IMG/VR virus record: IMGVR_UViG_3300033816_000847
Location: 1-20,713 of that record
Length of the DNA stretch: 20,713 nucleotides
Strand: one strand, 5' to 3'
From: a virus
The first letter of the stretch is position 1. Each line of letters opens with the position of its first letter. Both the position numbers and the translations under genes were made by a program. The notes below the pieces were generated by a model. The model was given only the letters and a program-made list of their open reading frames with translations. It had not been told where the DNA came from and made no database searches. Positions 1-6,890 of this stretch are shown piece by piece.

Positions 1-2
1 AT

Positions 3-284
3 TTCAGCCCTGGGTGGACTAATAGTCGCTATATGCAGTCAGTCGCTCGTTGTAAGTTTCCTAACCGTTTTCCTGCTATCTGCCATGTTGATGGGACCAG
101 TCGAGTACAGACGGTACCGCGAGATGGTTCAGGAATCCGAGAACTGTTAGAAAAATGGTTTGTTTTAACGGATTGCCCTATGTTGCTTAATACAAGTTTA
201 AATATTAAGGGTGAGCCTATAGTAAACGATCGAGTAGATGCGGATAGATTTGAAAGTAAATACAACGTGAAGGTATTTTCATGA
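3..284 (+). CDS. NodU/TobZ-type carbamoyltransferase, C-terminal fragment (5' end outside window)
   Basis: The frame is open from base 3 and ends in TGA at 282-284, so only about 93 C-terminal residues are visible and the true start lies upstream. They contain the signature of the carbamoyltransferase C-terminal domain: SRYMQSVARCKFPNRFPAI, then HVDGTSRVQTV, then LLNTSLNIKGEPIV. Family members use carbamoyl phosphate and ATP, through a carbamoyl-adenylate, to carbamoylate a hydroxyl group, usually on a sugar or antibiotic. The stop overlaps the ATG of the next gene (ATGA), so the two are probably co-translated. The next two genes are also nucleotide-handling enzymes, which suggests a small-molecule tailoring cassette. 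The substrate cannot be read from the sequence. The family call is firm; the N-terminal Kae1-like domain cannot be checked here. Confidence 0.87.
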   Translation, partial: FSPGWTNSRYMQSVARCKFPNRFPAICHVDGTSRVQTVPRDGSGIRELLEKWFVLTDCPMLLNTSLNIKGEPIVNDRVDADRFESKYNVKVFS

Positions 285-700
285 CAAAACGTATACTTAT
301 AATGGGTCTGCCAGGCGCAGGTAAAACCACCCTTGCTATAAATTTATTAAATTATTTTTCTCCTGATGCATTATGGTTAAATGCTGATGAAATACGTAGG
401 AAATTCAATGATTGGGATTTCAGTGAAGCGGGTAGACTACGACAAAGTAAAAGAATGCGAGAAATTGCAGACACATCTAATCGTGATTTTATAATAGCTG
501 ACTTTGTATGTCCGCTTAAAGAAATGCGAGATATATACGACCCACATTTTTTAATTTGGGTAGATACAATTACAGAAGGTAGATACAAAGATACAAATCA
601 AATATTTGTGGCTCCCGACAAATATGATATCAGAGTAACTGAACAAGACGCAGGTAAATGGGCAAAAACTATCTATGAACAAATATCACATAAGATTTAA
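281..700 (+). CDS. Adenylylsulfate-kinase-like P-loop kinase
   Basis: This 139-residue protein has a P-loop at residues 9-17 (GLPGAGKTT). It follows the APS-kinase pattern: LNADEIRRKF (like DGDNIR..L), then IIADFVCPL (like AFISPYR), then a C-terminal DTNQIFVAPDKYDIRV (like the P..PDI.idT end). Classical CysC proteins are about 200 residues and have an RDPKGLYKKA-type lid segment; here that segment is missing and the protein passes directly from WVDTITEGRY to DTNQIF. It may therefore phosphorylate something other than adenylylsulfate. Its ATG overlaps the upstream stop by 4 bases, with a weak GAAGG before it. It overlaps the next gene by 26 bases. The P-loop kinase fold is secure; the substrate is not. 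Confidence 0.8.
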   Translation: MTKRILIMGLPGAGKTTLAINLLNYFSPDALWLNADEIRRKFNDWDFSEAGRLRQSKRMREIADTSNRDFIIADFVCPLKEMRDIYDPHFLIWVDTITEGRYKDTNQIFVAPDKYDIRVTEQDAGKWAKTIYEQISHKI

Positions 701-1250
701 TCATCAGCATAACAACAGTGGCCAAGTATGGCGTGTATTCGAAAATGAAACTGAATACTTGGTTGAACATTTAGATATCCAGGTGCCTGTTAAAGATAAA
801 GTGACTATAGAAAATAATATAGAAAAATGGAATGTATATTGTGAAGGATATCTCTCAATTATGAACAATACAGCTAAAATAACAAATACGCCAATATTTG
901 ATTGGCGTAAACCCACAGTGCAAATGTTAGGCCGTTGGCAACCTTGGCACGCCGGGCATCGTGCGTTATTTGACCGTGCAATAAAGAAAACTGGACAAGT
1001 ATGTATTATGATTAGAGATTGCCAAGGCTGGAATCATAGTAATCCATTCGATCTTGAACAAGTTAAAAATTATATTCGTGCAGATTTAGATCCAGAATAT
1101 AAAGGTATGTACGAAATTATTGTAGTACCTAACATTGTGAATATAACATATGGTCGCGATGTTGGCTATTTGATTGAACAAGAAACCTTTGATGATGCCA
1201 CGCAGGCAATATCGGCCACTGCTATTAGAAAGCAAATGGGTGCGGAATGA
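675..1250 (+). CDS. Cytidylyltransferase-family nucleotidyltransferase with a small N-terminal domain
   Basis: The C-terminal part of this 191-residue protein is a nucleotidyltransferase of the HxGH superfamily. GRWQPWHAGH at residues 86-95 is the nucleotide-binding motif, and ISATAIRKQMG from 179 is the second signature (ISSTxIR type). This family includes NMN and pantetheine-phosphate adenylyltransferases, glycerol-3-phosphate cytidylyltransferases and ATP sulfurylase. Such enzymes transfer NMP from an NTP to a phosphorylated small molecule. Residues 1-75 form a separate, probably beta-rich region (IRFN, VWRVFENETEYLV, KWNVYCEGYL) that I cannot name. The start at 675 lies inside the upstream kinase gene; I kept it because the beta-rich segment begins at once. 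Next to a carbamoyltransferase and an APS-kinase-like gene, activation of a sugar or acid for later transfer is plausible but unproven. Confidence 0.82.
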   Translation: MNKYHIRFNHQHNNSGQVWRVFENETEYLVEHLDIQVPVKDKVTIENNIEKWNVYCEGYLSIMNNTAKITNTPIFDWRKPTVQMLGRWQPWHAGHRALFDRAIKKTGQVCIMIRDCQGWNHSNPFDLEQVKNYIRADLDPEYKGMYEIIVVPNIVNITYGRDVGYLIEQETFDDATQAISATAIRKQMGAE

Positions 1251-1690
1251 AAGAGAAATTTAAACGTGCGTTTATGCAAACTGCTCAGACTTTTGCAGCT
1301 CTTAGTCATGCTCGCAGATTGAAGGTAGGTTGTATCATTGCCAAACACGATAGAATAATTAGTATTGGCTATAACGGTATGCCAGCGGGATGGGACAACG
1401 ACTGTGAAGACGAATGTAAGTGGCCCAATGGAGAAATAGTAGGACTTACGACAAAGCCTGAAGTCTTGCATGCCGAAACCAATGCAATCGCAAAACTGGC
1501 ACGATCAAATGAAAGCGGAGAAGGCGCCAGTTTGTTTGTTACTCACAGTCCCTGTTTGGAATGTGCTAAATTAATTTATCAAAGCGGGATAACCGATGTC
1601 TATTACAGTCAAAGTTATCGAGACACTGCCGGGATTGATTTTTTGAAAAAGTCTAACGTTTTAATTGTGCAATTGCCGCTTGAAGATTAG
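1247..1690 (+). CDS. Deoxycytidylate (dCMP) deaminase
   Basis: The 147-residue protein shows the zinc-dependent deaminase motifs: HAETNAI (His75, catalytic Glu77) and SPCLECA (Cys103, Cys106). The early segments HARRLKVGCIIAKHDRIIS and GYNGMPAGWDN, plus the extra Cys/Asp region before the HAE motif, are typical of dCMP deaminases rather than cytidine deaminases. The enzyme turns dCMP into dUMP, the substrate of the thymidylate synthase encoded at 8398-9315, so it feeds dTTP synthesis during phage replication. Its ATG overlaps the previous stop (ATGA). Its last 38 bases (1653-1690) are also coding, on the other strand, for the end of the next gene. T4 phages carry an equivalent gene (cd). Confidence 0.93.
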   Translation: MKEKFKRAFMQTAQTFAALSHARRLKVGCIIAKHDRIISIGYNGMPAGWDNDCEDECKWPNGEIVGLTTKPEVLHAETNAIAKLARSNESGEGASLFVTHSPCLECAKLIYQSGITDVYYSQSYRDTAGIDFLKKSNVLIVQLPLED

Positions 1691-2777
1691 TTGTAAGTTC
1701 ATTCCATACTAAATCTAAAAATTCTTTGCTGTAAAACCAGTTGTAATTATATTCAAGAACTTCCTGCATATCTAACAGCATCTGTTCGAGTTCATCGTTT
1801 GATTTTTCACAAATACCCTTAAGAATATTTACAACTACCTTTAAACGAGTCAATGGATCTTCGATAGCATCATAATTTTCATCCCACCATCTGTTAAAAG
1901 TCTTAAATCCGTAACTTTTTAAATACTGTAGATTATTAGCACAACCTAACAACAAAAACGGTTGCTTACTCACTATTGGTTTAAAAACTTTTTCAGTTAG
2001 ATGCAATTTTTTATCAAAAAAACAAGTCTCGGTAACCAAATAAACAAAACTTTCCATACAGGCCGGAATACAACTTAGTGTCTGACTGTTATTTGGAATT
2101 GTTTCTAAGCCAAAGTTATCAATACGTAACGGAAAATTTATATTGTCTAATATTCCTTTAACCTCATCTAAATAACCAGGATTAAATTGATATACGTAAT
2201 TTTCGTCTGTTAAAAAATCTTTATAGGATCCATATTCAGGGCAATTATGACTAAAGCTTACATTACCAAATTTTAAAATGTCATGCCTTTGTAGTTCAGA
2301 TACTAAAATAGTTCGATACATTCTTGCACCGCCGGTAATACGATTAAAAGAAATGTATTTTTTCTTTATTTTTCGTTGTTCTATTGGTATTAAATCTGTA
2401 CAATATTGATAGCCTCTATACCAATCTGCCGCGGCAAATGCATGGAAAAAATAATAACAATCGGCAAAATTAAATTCTTCTAAGAATGTATTTTTAGTTT
2501 GACTATTTTTTTCTGTGTTAAGTACTATAGTTGATCTTGGTTGACCTGAATCATCTTTATAATTACGTACATGTTGAAATAGTTCTCTGTTAAAATTTGG
2601 TATAATTGGTTCTTGATCGTAACAAAAAAATAGCGGGCCGTATCCCCCAATATTAATTGACTCGGCATTATCAATTTTAGTTGATCCAAATGGATGCAGA
2701 TGAACGAGTCTGGGTTGTGGTACCAATGTTTTTAGATAAGAAAATATATTTTCGTAATGACTGTGAATATTATACAT
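1653..2777 (-). CDS. Putative glycosyltransferase (fucosyltransferase-like TEK motif)
   Basis: I do not recognise this 374-residue protein with certainty. The best clue lies around residues 242-279: ESFVYLVTETCFFDKKLHL followed by TEKVFKPIVSKQPFLLLG. This resembles the C-terminal nucleotide-sugar site of GT10-like fucosyltransferases and other GT-B enzymes (E-x-n-TEK, then a hydrophobic stretch ending in Gly). The N-terminal half has FFCYDQEPI near 50-58 and an aromatic YYFFHAFAAADWYRGY at 108-123. No signal peptide or membrane segment is visible. It converges on dCMP deaminase with a 38-base coding overlap and diverges from the next gene with overlapping start codons (2775-2778). No Shine-Dalgarno sequence is obvious. 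The sugar genes nearby support the call, but the role could differ. Confidence 0.5.
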   Translation of the reverse strand: MYNIHSHYENIFSYLKTLVPQPRLVHLHPFGSTKIDNAESINIGGYGPLFFCYDQEPIIPNFNRELFQHVRNYKDDSGQPRSTIVLNTEKNSQTKNTFLEEFNFADCYYFFHAFAAADWYRGYQYCTDLIPIEQRKIKKKYISFNRITGGARMYRTILVSELQRHDILKFGNVSFSHNCPEYGSYKDFLTDENYVYQFNPGYLDEVKGILDNINFPLRIDNFGLETIPNNSQTLSCIPACMESFVYLVTETCFFDKKLHLTEKVFKPIVSKQPFLLLGCANNLQYLKSYGFKTFNRWWDENYDAIEDPLTRLKVVVNILKGICEKSNDELEQMLLDMQEVLEYNYNWFYSKEFLDLVWNELTTNLQAAIAQLKR

Positions 2778-4623
2778 GTTTGATGTTTTTTATTACGGCT
2801 CTAAGCCCGATAAATTTGAATTTGAGAAATATGCAAGTAGTTTAGAGGATGCTGCGGAAAAAAGTAGAACTCGATATTACTGGTATATTTATGGCGGTAA
2901 CGATTACACTAATTTTGATTTTAGTTGGCGTCCTGCTCCTTGGGAAGCCCATCAAACGCATTGTTTTGGTACACAATGGCAACGTTCCGGAGGTGCTTAC
3001 TTTGCTAATAAAGATACCGTGCAAAATAAAGAATGGCATTTTAGAACAGAACAAAAAGTCACACGCTGTGTTGAGAAAGCAAAATGGATAGTTCCTGCAA
3101 ATATAGACGACAGTAAATTTGATTACAGTTGGCATCCAGACGAATTAGAAGAAGATTATGAATACCATTTTCCCACATTGTGGCAACGGGACGGAGGCCC
3201 TGTATATCCAGGTACTGCTGGCATCAAATATGTAAATGCACAACACATACGTAATGGTGCTACACGAATCTTTTATATGGATTTCTTAAACGACGGAAGT
3301 GCAGAACAATTTGCCAGAATACAACAACAACACCCTGACGCAAAAAGTACCAGGTATGTTGATAGCCATTTAAACGTGTTCAAGCGTATTGCAAATTTAG
3401 CCACGACAGAATTTGTTTGGATTACGAGTAGCTTTTGCGATTACTCAAAATTTGATTTTACTTGGCACCCTGCTCCCGAGCAACGAGAAATGATACATGT
3501 GTTTCCTACATCTTGTAACAAATGGTATCCTCAAAAAAGAGGCGATACTTTTTATGTTCATGTGCCGTCATTGCGAACACAATTGTATGAATTAGAATTA
3601 TTAGATTGGTTTAATGTGATTCATTACTGCACAGATCAAATTGTTTCAATTGATGTACCAATAATAGAATACCGGCAAGATAGTTTAGTTCCGACTGTAC
3701 AAGAGTACAAATTTAATTTTCCATACGCTATTTTTAAATTAGATACGCTTCCAACTGATCCAGTATTTACTCCTCCGTGCATGTGGCACCCTAAGGATCG
3801 TATTGCCGAAGCGTTAAATATATCAGGTAGTACAAGTGTAATACCAAGAGAAGCTCAAGCGCATATTAAAACACAATTGTATGATTATCCATACGTTTTA
3901 CGACGTAAAGAAAATGCATATACAGATAAAGAATTAGATATTGTTTATATAAGTAACGGTGAACCTGATGCTGAACGTTGGTATGATCATCTTTTGGTAA
4001 CCATGAACCATAAACATTCTACACAACGTTTAAAAAGAGTACAGAATGTAAACGGACGAACGGCTGCATATCATGCAGCCGCCTCGGCAAGTACCACGGA
4101 CTGGTTTTTCGCTGTATTTGCAAAATTAGAAGTGTTGGGCAGTTTTGACTTTGGTTGGCAACCTGATTATTGGCAAGAACCTAAACATTATATATTCCAT
4201 AGTCGTAATTGCTTAAACGGACTCGAATACGGGCATATGGGTGTTATTGCTTATAATAAAAGACTGGTGTTGGAAACTTTAGAATCCGGATTAGATTTTA
4301 CACTTAGTCAAAAACACACAGTAATACCTGAGCTCAGTGCTATTGCCTATTTTAATGCCGATCCCTGGATGACCTGGCGCACAGCATTCAGAGAAGTTTT
4401 AAAATTAAAATTGTTCATGGAAACAAGTCCTACCATTGAAACAGAACATAGATTAGACACTTGGTTAACCGTAGCCAATGGAGATAACGCAGAGTGGTGT
4501 TTACGTGGAGCGAAAGACGCTATTAATTATTACAATGAAGTAAATGGTAACAATAATAAACTAATGTTAAGTTTTGATTGGCCTTGGTTGTCTCAAAGAT
4601 TTAAGAATCTATATAATGTTTGA
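2776..4623 (+). CDS. Large protein with four FDxxWxP modules, possible multi-domain glycosyltransferase
   Basis: This 615-residue protein carries a repeated module. FDFSWRP (residues 47-53), FDYSWHP (115-121), FDFTWHP (226-232) and FDFGWQP (457-463) are each followed about 10 residues later by an aromatic/His-Phe patch (HCFGTQWQ, YHFPTLWQ, HVFPTSCN, YIFHSRN). Copies 3 and 4 are preceded by matching blocks: a hydrophobic strand with an acidic residue (RIFYMDFLNDG; LDIVYISNGEPD), then an Arg/Val segment, then A.L..T.F.W or AAAS.STTDWFF. That layout resembles the start of a GT-A (GT2-like) domain, so repeated or degenerate glycosyltransferase domains are plausible. The C-terminal part (WRTAFREVLKLKL, then a Trp-rich end) matches no family I can name. 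The ATG overlaps the start codon of the divergent gene, and the 3' end overlaps the aminotransferase by 23 bases. Confidence 0.62.
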   Translation: MFDVFYYGSKPDKFEFEKYASSLEDAAEKSRTRYYWYIYGGNDYTNFDFSWRPAPWEAHQTHCFGTQWQRSGGAYFANKDTVQNKEWHFRTEQKVTRCVEKAKWIVPANIDDSKFDYSWHPDELEEDYEYHFPTLWQRDGGPVYPGTAGIKYVNAQHIRNGATRIFYMDFLNDGSAEQFARIQQQHPDAKSTRYVDSHLNVFKRIANLATTEFVWITSSFCDYSKFDFTWHPAPEQREMIHVFPTSCNKWYPQKRGDTFYVHVPSLRTQLYELELLDWFNVIHYCTDQIVSIDVPIIEYRQDSLVPTVQEYKFNFPYAIFKLDTLPTDPVFTPPCMWHPKDRIAEALNISGSTSVIPREAQAHIKTQLYDYPYVLRRKENAYTDKELDIVYISNGEPDAERWYDHLLVTMNHKHSTQRLKRVQNVNGRTAAYHAAASASTTDWFFAVFAKLEVLGSFDFGWQPDYWQEPKHYIFHSRNCLNGLEYGHMGVIAYNKRLVLETLESGLDFTLSQKHTVIPELSAIAYFNADPWMTWRTAFREVLKLKLFMETSPTIETEHRLDTWLTVANGDNAEWCLRGAKDAINYYNEVNGNNNKLMLSFDWPWLSQRFKNLYNV

Positions 4624-5701
4624 TGCAATCTACAATGGTTTCTACTTCGCAGTCTGACAATTCTGGATAGATAGGCAAACTAAGACATTCTCTGGTAAAC
4701 GAGGCTGTTTCTGTAAATCTATCTTCTACGTGATCTACATAATGAAAGCCTACTTCTAAATCGTATAAGGCATCTTGATAATGAATTTTAGTTTCAATTC
4801 CGTTTTGAGCCAGTCTTGATTGCAATGCAGTTCTTTCGTGTGTCCTAATTACAAACTTGTGCCAGGCATGTGTAACATGTTCGTTAGGAACAAGTACATC
4901 TACGTATTGATATAGATTGTCTATGTAATAGTTAGCTATCTCTGTTCTACGTCGTTGCCATGCATCAAAATGTTGAAGTTTAATTAACATTTGGGCACAA
5001 TCAGCTTCGTTCATTTTACTATTAGTACCTGGTTGATCGTGTAGAGGTTTTCCGTTGTCTCTTAGAGACATAACTCTTTCGTAAATTTTAAAATCGTCAG
5101 TGAGTATCATGCCTCCCGATCCGTAGTTATTTAAATTCTTTGTTGGATCAAAACTTAATACACTAATGTCACCCATCTTGCCGCTGGGTATGTCTTTGTA
5201 ACAAGCACCAAAGCTTTGAGCAGCATCTTCGATAATAAGTAAACCATCATTAAAAAATTCAGTTTGGATTCTAAATTGATCCCAATCAATGCAATTTCCG
5301 AACAAATTTACATACATTACTGCACCTACACTTCGGTCAAGTTTGTATTGATAAGAACTTAGATCCATTAATCCTTTGTAATCTATATCACAAAATACCG
5401 GTGTGTAACCGTTCATTAATACACTATTGATCGTTGCAGCAAAACTTATGGTAGGAATAAGAACAGAATAAGGAGGTTGATGCATTGCTGCCAATTGAGC
5501 AAATATCAAAGCCTGTGTACCTGAATTGACAGCTACAGCATAAGCTCTATTGCACCGGCGTGCTATTTTTTCTTCAAAATGTTTTGTGTATTCGCCGTCA
5601 AGAACTCGTCCTGTGGAATATATTCTATCAGTAATATCTAAAATTTCTTCTCGTAGATTTTTGTACTGTCTATTGATACCAAAGAACGGAATGGTATTCA
5701 T
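4601..5701 (-). CDS. DegT/DnrJ/EryC1/StrS-family PLP-dependent sugar aminotransferase
   Basis: The 366-residue length suits the family. Motifs in order are NSGTQAL (59-65, phosphate binding), IPTISFAATINSVLMNG (82-98), IIEDAAQSFGA (156-166, with Asp159 facing the PLP pyridine nitrogen), then VLSFDPTKNLNNYGSGG (181-197), in which Lys188 is the expected Schiff-base lysine. The end (HYQDALYDL, then LSLPIYPEL) fits the usual small domain. These enzymes transaminate a keto group on a nucleotide-linked sugar. The ATG overlaps the stop of the SDR gene by 4 bases (5698-5701), so the two are co-translated and may supply and use the same keto-sugar. The 3' end overlaps the convergent 615-residue gene by 23 bases. 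Confidence 0.93.
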   Translation of the reverse strand: MNTIPFFGINRQYKNLREEILDITDRIYSTGRVLDGEYTKHFEEKIARRCNRAYAVAVNSGTQALIFAQLAAMHQPPYSVLIPTISFAATINSVLMNGYTPVFCDIDYKGLMDLSSYQYKLDRSVGAVMYVNLFGNCIDWDQFRIQTEFFNDGLLIIEDAAQSFGACYKDIPSGKMGDISVLSFDPTKNLNNYGSGGMILTDDFKIYERVMSLRDNGKPLHDQPGTNSKMNEADCAQMLIKLQHFDAWQRRRTEIANYYIDNLYQYVDVLVPNEHVTHAWHKFVIRTHERTALQSRLAQNGIETKIHYQDALYDLEVGFHYVDHVEDRFTETASFTRECLSLPIYPELSDCEVETIVDCIKHYIDS

Positions 5702-6666
5702 AACTTATGTTGCCAATATGAAGAAGATTGTAACCAATCAATGTATTTTTCAAATCCTTTTTTGACATCAATTGTCGGGGTAAAATTAAAATCTTGTTGT
5801 GCTCGTTGAATACTTAATCTACCACGACTGGGAAAACTTAAATCTCTATCAGCAATTCTAATTGATCCTTTACCAACAATATTGGTTATTAGTTTTGCAG
5901 CATCTGCTAATGTTATTGTGTCAGGATTACTACGAGTAATATTGTAAATTTTATTAGTAGCATTGGGGCTTAAAATAGCATCCACAATGCCTTGTGCAGT
6001 ATCATGTACATGAGTAAAATCAAGTCTTTCATTGGCACCACGTACAACTAATTCTTGATTTCTGAGTGCAGCTAATGCGAATTTACTCACAACACGATCA
6101 TCAACATCCCATTCGCCGTATACTGCACTTGGACGAATGATAACATATTCTATGTTGTGTCGTTTACAATAATCCTCGACTAATTTTTCTCCCATGTACT
6201 TCATTATACCGTACTGACCTTGTGGTTGACAAACAGCATCTTCAGTAATACCAGATTCAAAGTCGCCATACACCATGCTTGAACTGATATACACAAATCT
6301 GCGAACTTTATATGTGACAGCAGCTTCCAATAAGTTTATCAATCCAGTTACCATGACCTGGCTTGCAGTTACAGGATCTTGTTGTACTACCTTTTGTCTT
6401 GGAAAACTGGCAAGATGTACGATACATTTAATATCAAAAATACCAATATGACTTTTAATTGTTTCTGTATTTCTGATGTCCACAAACAAAGGTGCAAAGC
6501 CTGATCTATTGATTCTACCTTTAATCAAGTAATCAAGTTCATCGTTGGGTATGAAGCCGTAGTCTGTTCTTGAATCTACGCTGTAACAATCTACACCCTT
6601 ATCTCGTAAGAGTTTAATAACATTGTGTCCAATAAAACCAGCTCCGCCGGTGATAAATGTTTTCAT
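5698..6666 (-). CDS. NAD-dependent nucleotide-sugar epimerase/dehydratase (extended SDR)
   Basis: The 322-residue protein begins with the Rossmann NAD-binding motif GGAGFIGHN (7-15). It has the active-site serines in YISSSMVYG (126-134) and the catalytic YGIMK (Tyr152, Lys156). IRPSAVYGEWD and LDFTHVHDTAQGIVDAI are the usual substrate-side segments of extended SDRs. Such enzymes make 4-keto or epimerised NDP-sugars; the exact reaction cannot be read. It is joined by 4-base ATGA overlaps to the aminotransferase downstream and to the 75-residue gene upstream. A dehydratase or epimerase next to a DegT aminotransferase is the usual pairing for an amino-sugar. Further glycan or DNA decoration is inference. 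Confidence 0.92.
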   Translation of the reverse strand: MKTFITGGAGFIGHNVIKLLRDKGVDCYSVDSRTDYGFIPNDELDYLIKGRINRSGFAPLFVDIRNTETIKSHIGIFDIKCIVHLASFPRQKVVQQDPVTASQVMVTGLINLLEAAVTYKVRRFVYISSSMVYGDFESGITEDAVCQPQGQYGIMKYMGEKLVEDYCKRHNIEYVIIRPSAVYGEWDVDDRVVSKFALAALRNQELVVRGANERLDFTHVHDTAQGIVDAILSPNATNKIYNITRSNPDTITLADAAKLITNIVGKGSIRIADRDLSFPSRGRLSIQRAQQDFNFTPTIDVKKGFEKYIDWLQSSSYWQHKL

Positions 6667-6890
6667 TTATACTTTAAGGTAAAATAGGTTGCGGCTTCGG
6701 GTGTAAGATCTCCATACACAATGACCTTATAACCATAGTTGTATGGATCCACAGATACCTTGTATTTTGGATCTCTGCAATGTTGCATGATCCACCTACC
6801 CTGTTCAGAGTTTTGCCAATCACAAAGTGGTGTGGCAGCGTATATTTCAGGATCTTCAACATCACCTAAGTTGAACTCATGGAAAATCAT
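6663..6890 (-). CDS. Small conserved-looking phage protein, function unknown
   Basis: This 75-residue acidic protein has no membrane segment and matches no family I can name. Visible features are an acidic start (FNLGDVEDPEIYAATPL), a WQNSEQGRWIMQHC segment, and an end alternating aromatic and hydrophobic residues (YNYGYKVIVYGDLTPEA), which suggests a small alpha/beta fold. It is in frame with its operon: its ATG overlaps the radical SAM stop (6887-6890) and its TGA overlaps the SDR start (6663-6666). This 4-base coupling on both sides is the reason I prefer it to the overlapping 63-residue frame at 6674-6865. From memory, similar short proteins occur in marine T4-like phages. Confidence 0.75.
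   Translation of the reverse strand: MIFHEFNLGDVEDPEIYAATPLCDWQNSEQGRWIMQHCRDPKYKVSVDPYNYGYKVIVYGDLTPEAATYFTLKYK

Noticed and set aside
281-700. A true adenylylsulfate kinase for sulfate assimilation
   Set aside because: The lid segment is missing, the protein is about 60 residues short and no sulfate-reduction genes are nearby; kept as APS-kinase-like only.
6674-6865. 63-residue reverse reading frame
   Set aside because: It is a shadow of the 75-residue gene at 6663-6890, which is coupled at both ends with its neighbours.
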